From contig DDFO01000063.1 in the NCBI GenBank assembly GCA_002337215.1, forward strand, positions 56,384-67,959: DNA of 11,576 nt, given 5' to 3'. The notes beneath the pieces were generated by a model that had not been told where the DNA came from, did no database searches, and saw only the letters and a list, made by a program, of their open reading frames with translations. The stretch's first letter is position 1, and the number at the start of each line of letters is the position of its first letter. The stretch is from Phycisphaerales bacterium UBA1926 (lineage in GTDB: Bacteria; Planctomycetota; Phycisphaerae; Phycisphaerales; UBA1924). Both the position numbers and the translations under genes were made by a program. Of this stretch, positions 7,405 through 11,576 are shown piece after piece.

Positions 7405-7767
7405 ATGCACCGCGAGGGAGCCGACCCCCACAACATGCAGCTCGACGATTTCCTGTGCGATTTCTGCGCGCAGCCGTGGTCGGAGGACCGCCCCTTCGTC
7501 GAGGGGCACCGCGGCGCGTGCATCTGCGGCCGCTGCCTCACGCTCGCCTTCGCCGACCTCGCGATCCACTTCGTCAGCGACCAGCCGAGAGACGGCGAAG
7601 CCTGCACCCTCTGCCTCGAGCCCAAGCCCGACTCGGCCCACTGGCGCAGCCCGCTCGACGAGAGCAAACTCGCCTGCGTGAATTGCGTGAAGCGGGCGGC
7701 GGGCGTGCTGCACAAGGACGACGAGATCGAGTGGCGCAAGCCAACCGCTGCGAGGGACGAGGCGTAG
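7405..7767 (+). CDS. Small protein with two tandem four-cysteine zinc-ribbon-like modules
   Basis: The protein has 120 residues. Module 1 is CDFC (C18, C21) then CGRC (C41, C44), with 19 residues between pairs. Module 2 is CTLC (C67, C70) then CVNC (C91, C94), with 20 residues between pairs. C39 is extra. Module 1 resembles the N-terminal zinc-binding domain of ClpX in spacing and layout, but no AAA+ ATPase follows. The equal spacing suggests an internal duplication (inference). The protein is cytoplasmic, with an acidic start and charged end. I do not recognise a named family; a zinc-dependent adaptor, dimerisation or nucleic-acid-binding role is possible but unproven. The frame is open upstream to 7279, but that part overlaps the exporter gene and looks like shadow coding. 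ATG at 7405 is chosen from TAGGCT at 7394; Met11 is an alternative. It follows the exporter by 8 nt and converges on nadK. Confidence 0.8.
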   Translation: MHREGADPHNMQLDDFLCDFCAQPWSEDRPFVEGHRGACICGRCLTLAFADLAIHFVSDQPRDGEACTLCLEPKPDSAHWRSPLDESKLACVNCVKRAAGVLHKDDEIEWRKPTAARDEA

Positions 7768-7776
7768 CCCGTCGCC

Positions 7777-8673
7777 TCACCGACCCCGGCTCTGCGGCGG
7801 GGTCGCCCAGCGCATCTTCTCCATCAGCGTCTGCCAATAGGTCGTCTGACCGCTCAGCACCAGGTGCACGGGCTCGGGGCGCTGGTCGATCGTGATCCGG
7901 TCGCCCTCGTAGAGCCTGTGGTTTACCTGCCCGTCGCACATCAGCGTCGTCCCGTGCGATTCGGCCGGGAGGCTGTCGCCGTTCTTGATCTCGACCTCGT
8001 TCGTGCGCTCAAGGGTGAGCGCCAGAGGCGTCCCGAACGGGATGACGATCGGACGGAAACTCAGCGAGTGGGCCGCGATGGGCGTGACGACAAACGCGCC
8101 GACGTTGGGCGAGACGATCGGACCGCCCGCCGAGACGTTGTACGCGGTGGACCCCGTGGGCGTGCTGACGATCAGCCCATCGCCCACGACCCGCGGGCCG
8201 GGGCTGCCGTCGATATCCATGCGGATCGCGACCATCTTGTACGGCGGGCCCGCCGTGACGACGAACTCGTTGAGCGCGATCTCCTCGGCCCGGCTGGTCC
8301 CGTCCGGGCCCCGGATGACGGCGTGGATCACCGGCGCGGGCTGGATCCGCAGTTCGCCCCCGCCGAAGAGGTCCGCGGCTTGCGCGTCGAGCGTGGTGAG
8401 ATCGAACTCGGCCATGAACCCCACGCTGCCCAGGTTGACACCCAGCAGCGGGATGCTCCGATCGGCGCACGCTCGGGCCGCGCCGAGCAGCGTGCCGTCC
8501 CCGCCCATCACGACGACCAGGTCGATGCCGGTCTCCGGGATCTCGGGGGCCACGGAGGCGTTGTGCTGCGCGACCAGAGAGCCGTGCTTCTCGATGAGCG
8601 CACGCACCGAGGGCGCCGCCTCGACCGCATCGGGCTTGTTCTCGTTCAGGAGCAGGAGGACTCGGCGGCTCAC
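7777..8673 (-). CDS. nadK: NAD kinase
   Basis: NAD kinase transfers phosphate from ATP (or polyphosphate in some members) to NAD, making NADP in the cytoplasm. The 298-residue length is normal for the bacterial enzyme. Visible motifs are GGDGT at 57-61 (catalytic loop), NE at 135-136 (NAD binding), STPTGSTAY at 170-178, SAGGPIV at 181-187 and CDGQ at 246-249. All key residues are present. Start is GTG at 8673: TAAACT lies 6 nt before it and MSRRVLLLLNENKP is a normal family N-terminus. The gene follows dxs by 28 nt on the same strand, and a similar ispA-dxs-(tlyA)-nadK order occurs in many bacteria. It may be co-transcribed with dxs and also have its own promoter. Its stop is 9 nt from the stop of the convergent zinc-ribbon gene. 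Confidence 0.96.
   Translation of the reverse strand: MSRRVLLLLNENKPDAVEAAPSVRALIEKHGSLVAQHNASVAPEIPETGIDLVVVMGGDGTLLGAARACADRSIPLLGVNLGSVGFMAEFDLTTLDAQAADLFGGGELRIQPAPVIHAVIRGPDGTSRAEEIALNEFVVTAGPPYKMVAIRMDIDGSPGPRVVGDGLIVSTPTGSTAYNVSAGGPIVSPNVGAFVVTPIAAHSLSFRPIVIPFGTPLALTLERTNEVEIKNGDSLPAESHGTTLMCDGQVNHRLYEGDRITIDQRPEPVHLVLSGQTTYWQTLMEKMRWATPPQSRGR
7781..7805. terminator. GC-rich hairpin at the nadK / zinc-ribbon convergent junction
   Basis: CGACCCCG (7781-7788) and CGGGGTCG (7798-7805) form an 8-bp perfect stem with a 9-nt loop. It starts 14 nt after the stop of the plus-strand gene and lies within the last codons of nadK on the minus strand. There is no U-tract on either side. Position and strength suggest a role in ending the plus-strand transcript, but this is inference. 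Confidence 0.35.
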
Positions 8674-8679
8674 GGGTGG

Positions 8680-8685
8680 AGTTTA
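8680..8685 (-). promoter_or_regulatory. -10 element of a leaderless promoter (nadK)
   Basis: On the minus strand TAAACT is followed by CCACCC and then the GTG start of nadK. It lies in the 28-nt gap after the dxs stop. The geometry equals that of the plus-strand genes, so nadK probably has an internal promoter inside the isoprenoid block. Confidence 0.55.
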
Positions 8686-8701
8686 GGTGATCCCGACCGG
8701 G

Positions 8702-10699
8702 TCAGTTGGTGGAGGCGGGCTCGGCGGTCGCCGACCGACCGACGCCGTTCAACGGAGCATCGGACGACTCATCCACCGCGGACCGGATCGCACGGGCGAT
8801 CCCAGAGGCGTCGATGCCGGCCTGCGCCAACTGGATCGGCCGGCTGTCCTGGATGATCCACTCGTCGGGCAGGCCCAGTCGGACGATCCTCGAGCCGTCC
8901 AGACCCAGTTCCTGCGCACATTCGAGCACCGTGGACCCGAACCCGCCCACGACGGTGTGGTCCTCGACGGTCACGATCGGGATGTTGCGACGCAGCAGCG
9001 ACTCGATGACGCCGCGATCGACGGGCTTGGCGAACCGCGCGTCCCAGACAGCGACCTTGAAGTCCGCCCCGAGTTCATCGACGGCGGTCATCGCGTCGAT
9101 CGCGGGCGTGCCGAACGCGAGCACCGCGGCGTCGGGCCGGTTCTCGTCGAGGTTCTCGAACTCGCTGGTCAGCAGCCTCGCCTTGCCCAACTCGAAGGCC
9201 GGGCAATCGAGGGTCGCAAACCGCGTGCTGACATCGTCCCGCGGGTAGCGGACCGCGGAGAGGCCCTCGTCGTACGTGCGCATGAATTCGAGCGCCGCGA
9301 CAAGGCTCGGCTCGTCAATCGGTGCGAGCAACGCCGCGTCGGGGAGCGTCCGGAGCAGCGAGACATCGCAGAAGCCGTGGTGGACGGCGCCGTCGCCCCC
9401 GACCAGGCCCGCGCGATCGAGGCAGAGCCTCACCGGCAAGCCCTGGAGGGCCGACTCCTGGAACGCCTGATCGAACGCCCGCTGCAGGAAAGTCGAGTAG
9501 ACCGCGAAGAAAGGCTTGAACCCGGTCTTGGCGAGCCCCGCCATCATGTCGAGCGCGTGGCTTTCGCAGATGCCGGTGTCCCAGACCCGGCCCGGGTACT
9601 TGTCGATGACCGTGCTGATCCCCGTCCCGTCGGGCATCGCCGCGGTGCACGCGACCGCCTTCTCATCCCGGGCCATCAGATCGTCCAGCGCGTCCCCGAA
9701 CGCGGTCGTGAACGCCCGCCCGCCGCTCTTCATCTCGACCCGGCAGCCCTGCGCTTCGGTACGCGCAACGCTGAATGCCTTGGGCGAATGGAACCGGGTC
9801 GCGTCCGCCTCGGCGACATCGAGCCCCTTGCCCTTGATGGTCTTGACGTGCAGCACCATCGGGCGGTCCATGTCCCGCGCCTCGGTCAGAAACTCGATGA
9901 GGGTCGGGAGATCGTGACCGTCGATCGGTCCCACGGTGAGCAGGTTGAAGTGCTCGAACCATGAGCCCTCGTTGATGAGCGTCTTGGTCATCTCGCCCGC
10001 CTTGTGGTAGGCGTCGCGGATGACATCGCCCCCGGGCAAGCGGTCGAGGATGCCCTTGGCGCTCTTCTTGAGATCGCTGTACGTGTGGCTCACACGGACC
10101 CGATCAAAGTACCCCGCGAGCGCGCCCTGCGGCTTGCTGATCGACATCCCGTTGTCGTTAAGAATGACCAGGAACTGGCGATTCAGCGTGCCCGCGTTGT
10201 TGAGGCCCTCCATCGCGACACCGTTCGCGATCGACGCGTCGCCGATCAGCGTGACCACGCGCCGCCCGTCCGGGTTGCTCTCGGGGTCGAACGATTCGTT
10301 CGCGAGCGCGTCGCCCCGCGCCATGCCGACGGCCGTCGAGATCCCGGTCCCGGCGTGCCCCACGCGGAAGAGATCGTACTTGCTCTCCGAGGGCTCGGGG
10401 AACCCGCTCATGCCCTTGCTGGTGCGGAGGTCCTTGAGCAGGTGGGAACGCCCCGTGACGAGTTTGTGGGGATAGCACTGGTGGCCGACATCGAACAGCA
10501 GCCGATCGTGGGCGAAGTCAAAGACATAGTGCATCGCGAGCGTGAGCTCCACGACGCCGAGATTCGGCGCCAGGTGCCCGCCGGTCCGCTGCACCTGCTC
10601 GATGATCGCCGACCGGATCTCGCCCGCGAGCGTTTCGAGTTGCGCCACGCTCAGGGCCTGGATATCTTTCGATCCGTTCATCTGCTCGAGCAGTGCCAT
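8702..10699 (-). CDS. dxs: 1-deoxy-D-xylulose-5-phosphate synthase
   Basis: DXS condenses pyruvate with glyceraldehyde 3-phosphate, using thiamine diphosphate and Mg2+, as the first step of the MEP isoprenoid pathway; it is cytoplasmic. The 665-residue protein shows H57 in AMHYVF, DVGHQCYPHK (70-79), the thiamine diphosphate motif GDASIANG (153-160) with NDN at 181-183, VGPIDGHD (256-263), DRAGLVGGDGAVHHG (428-442), YPRDD (485-489) and TVEDHTVVGGFGS (577-589). The usual IAEQHAVTFAAGLA segment is replaced by ICESHALDMMAGLA (377-390), keeping the catalytic Glu (E379). The motif usually written GDGA reads GDAS here. Both changes look tolerated, so activity is expected. Start is ATG at 10699, because the alignable N-terminus (ALLEQMNGSKDIQALS) begins there; the frame is open to 10816 but that part is not DXS-like. 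A GAGGA lies 3 nt before the ATG. The residues after about 642 form a variable tail. Confidence 0.95.
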   Translation of the reverse strand: MALLEQMNGSKDIQALSVAQLETLAGEIRSAIIEQVQRTGGHLAPNLGVVELTLAMHYVFDFAHDRLLFDVGHQCYPHKLVTGRSHLLKDLRTSKGMSGFPEPSESKYDLFRVGHAGTGISTAVGMARGDALANESFDPESNPDGRRVVTLIGDASIANGVAMEGLNNAGTLNRQFLVILNDNGMSISKPQGALAGYFDRVRVSHTYSDLKKSAKGILDRLPGGDVIRDAYHKAGEMTKTLINEGSWFEHFNLLTVGPIDGHDLPTLIEFLTEARDMDRPMVLHVKTIKGKGLDVAEADATRFHSPKAFSVARTEAQGCRVEMKSGGRAFTTAFGDALDDLMARDEKAVACTAAMPDGTGISTVIDKYPGRVWDTGICESHALDMMAGLAKTGFKPFFAVYSTFLQRAFDQAFQESALQGLPVRLCLDRAGLVGGDGAVHHGFCDVSLLRTLPDAALLAPIDEPSLVAALEFMRTYDEGLSAVRYPRDDVSTRFATLDCPAFELGKARLLTSEFENLDENRPDAAVLAFGTPAIDAMTAVDELGADFKVAVWDARFAKPVDRGVIESLLRRNIPIVTVEDHTVVGGFGSTVLECAQELGLDGSRIVRLGLPDEWIIQDSRPIQLAQAGIDASGIARAIRSAVDESSDAPLNGVGRSATAEPASTN

Positions 10700-10702
10700 C
10701 GG

Positions 10703-10707
10703 TCCTC
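10703..10707 (-). promoter_or_regulatory. dxs: Shine-Dalgarno-like site of dxs
   Basis: GAGGA on the minus strand lies 3 nt before the ATG at 10699. It is the clearest purine-rich ribosome-binding candidate in the window and supports this start. The short spacing makes it less than ideal. Confidence 0.45.
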
Positions 10708-10739
10708 GCCGTCTCAGCCGAAGAACCCCGTGGGATGCC

Positions 10740-10772
10740 ACAGAGCCCTCTGTTTTCAAATCTTCTTGAAAA
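10740..10772. promoter_or_regulatory. Two adjacent inverted repeats in the dxs leader
   Basis: TTTTCAA (10753-10759) and TTGAAAA (10766-10772) are exact inverted arms with a 6-nt centre. Next to them ACAGAG (10740-10745) and CTCTGT (10748-10753) are a second perfect pair with a 2-nt centre, sharing base 10753. They lie 41-73 nt before the dxs start, in an AT-rich pocket of otherwise GC-rich sequence, just downstream of the putative -10. An operator or a leader RNA structure is possible; the arms are too AT-rich and lack the tail of a normal terminator for ispA. Confidence 0.4.
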
Positions 10773-10773
10773 G

Positions 10774-10779
10774 AGTGTA
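10774..10779 (-). promoter_or_regulatory. dxs: Possible -10 element of dxs
   Basis: On the minus strand TACACT fits TANNNT at the edge of the AT-rich pocket in the 149-nt ispA-dxs gap. Transcription from it would give a leader of roughly 65-70 nt carrying the inverted repeats and the GAGGA. No convincing -35 was found. Confidence 0.35.
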
Positions 10780-10848
10780 TCAGCTTCGCGATCGCGACGC
10801 CGCTCTCACATACCACAGATCCGTGGAATTCTTGACCGGTCTACGGGG

Positions 10849-11576
10849 TCACTTCGTCCGTTGTGCGAGAAACGACGCGAGTTCTTGCAGAACATCGCGA
10901 TGTTCGCCATCGGGAAGGGATCCGAGCGCTCTGGTCGCCCGGTCCAATAACGCGTTGACGAACACCCGCGAACCCTCGACGCCGTGCACACCGGGGTAGG
11001 TGAGCTTGCCCGCGTCGGCGTCCTTGCCGGTGCGCTTGCCGAGATGCTCGGCCGACTGGGTGACATCGAGCAGGTCATCGACGACCTGGAACATCAGCCC
11101 GATCGCGTCCGCGTACTCCGACACCGCCGCGAGCCGGGCGTCCGCGACAGGCCCGGGCAGCGATCGTGCGCCGATCAGCGTCCCCATCCGGCACGCCGCC
11201 ATGATCAGCGCCCCGGTCTTCTCGCGGTGGATCCGCTCGACCCGGTCGGTGTCGGGCGTCGCGGCGTCGAACCCGCCAAGCGTGTCGAGCACCTGCCCCG
11301 AGATCATCCCGAGCGTGCCGGCGTTGAGTTCCGCCACGAGCCGGCGGTGCAGCGAATCCCCGACAGGCTCCACCCCCGAGGGCACGATCGAGAGCGTCGC
11401 GCTCGCGAGGCTGAGCATCGCGTCGCCCGCAAGGATCGCCATCGCCTCGCCGGCGTGGATGTGCAGCGTCGGTCGGCCCCGGCGCAGGTCGTCGTCGTCC
11501 ATCGCGGGGAGATCGTCGTGGACGAGGCTGAACGCGTGGATCAATTCAACGGCCGCGCCCGCCGGCAGGCTCGCGG
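10849..11576 (-). CDS. ispA: Polyprenyl (farnesyl/geranylgeranyl) diphosphate synthase, 5' end outside the window
   Basis: This enzyme adds isopentenyl diphosphate to allylic diphosphates, normally making C15 farnesyl diphosphate for quinone, carrier-lipid and terpenoid synthesis. The last 241 residues are present; the frame runs off the right edge (about 50-60 residues missing) and the TTG at 11544 is an internal Leu in ELIHAFSLVHDD. The first Asp-rich motif is HDDLPAMDDDDLRRGRPT (DDxxxxD form), followed by AILAGDAML, REKTGALI and the second Asp-rich motif FQVVDDLLDVT, then GKRTGKDADAGKLTYP. All catalytic residues that can be seen are intact. Phe at position -5 before the first Asp-rich motif corresponds to Tyr in E. 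coli IspA, which fits a short C15 product, but C20 cannot be excluded. It lies 149 nt upstream of dxs on the same strand, so it supplies the next stage of the same pathway. Confidence 0.93.
   Translation of the reverse strand, partial: ASLPAGAAVELIHAFSLVHDDLPAMDDDDLRRGRPTLHIHAGEAMAILAGDAMLSLASATLSIVPSGVEPVGDSLHRRLVAELNAGTLGMISGQVLDTLGGFDAATPDTDRVERIHREKTGALIMAACRMGTLIGARSLPGPVADARLAAVSEYADAIGLMFQVVDDLLDVTQSAEHLGKRTGKDADAGKLTYPGVHGVEGSRVFVNALLDRATRALGSLPDGEHRDVLQELASFLAQRTK

Noticed and set aside
8687..9964. 425-residue plus-strand open frame opposite dxs
   Set aside because: Antisense shadow of a full-length dxs; no recognisable domain.
10787..10796. Palindrome CGCGATCGCG in the ispA-dxs gap
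   Set aside because: Single, short and made of GC-rich dinucleotides common in this genome; no placement argument beyond chance.
10700..10816. Extension of DXS to 10816
   Set aside because: The 39 extra residues do not resemble DXS and would cover the AT-rich leader; GAGGA precedes the ATG at 10699.
1..11576. Search by eye for CRISPR, insertion sequences, tRNA/rRNA, phage or defence genes
   Set aside because: No spaced repeats, transposase, integrase, toxin-antitoxin, nuclease-helicase or RNA gene pattern was seen; the genes are chromosomal functions in ordinary arrangement.

Overview
The window is GC-rich, has tightly packed genes on both strands, and uses GTG or TTG start codons often. 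It most likely comes from a planctomycete of the Phycisphaerae/Phycisphaerales type. The main taxonomic clue is the left-edge protein, which ends in two copies of a 28-residue 'GVLDLxDIxxFxxAF' unit closed by 'GCP'. From memory this tail is typical of secreted proteins in that group. The Gram-negative style outer-membrane beta-barrel protein agrees with this. The taxonomy is inference and was not computed.

Layout from left to right. (1) 1-360 (+) is the 3' end of a secreted protein with the duplicated tail. (2) 379-2604 (-) is a CBM9-like/DUF5916 outer-membrane protein, convergent with (1) across 18 nt. (3) Divergent from it, 2799-3410 (+) is a small cyclodeaminase/cyclohydrolase-family protein of folate one-carbon metabolism. 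(4) 3521-4840 (+) is a cytoplasmic PP2C/SpoIIE-type serine phosphatase with an N-terminal GAF-like region, coupled by an ATGA overlap to (5) 4837-5370 (+), a YkgJ-family cysteine-cluster protein. (6) 5447-7396 (+) is a full-length ABC half-transporter exporter, followed by (7) 7405-7767 (+), a 120-residue protein with two four-cysteine zinc-ribbon-like modules. (8) Reading leftward from the right edge are ispA (partial), dxs and nadK, a block for isoprenoid precursors and NADP. It resembles the widespread ispA-dxs-tlyA-nadK order without tlyA. nadK converges on gene (7) across 9 nt.

The genes look like housekeeping or chromosomal functions. I saw no mobile element, CRISPR array, tRNA, rRNA or recognisable defence system. 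The strongest cross-gene pattern is regulatory: five genes (2799 +, 3521 +, 5447 +, 7405 +, 8673 -) each have a TANNNT hexamer (TACGCT three times, TAGGCT, TAAACT) ending only 5-6 nt before the start codon, with no Shine-Dalgarno sequence. That is the expected geometry for leaderless transcription. By contrast, dxs has an SD-like GAGGA and a leader containing inverted repeats, and the YkgJ gene depends on overlap coupling. No clearly new multi-gene system is evident. The items most worth a second look are the leaderless-promoter series, the tandem zinc-ribbon protein, the phosphatase/YkgJ pair and the duplicated C-terminal tail.
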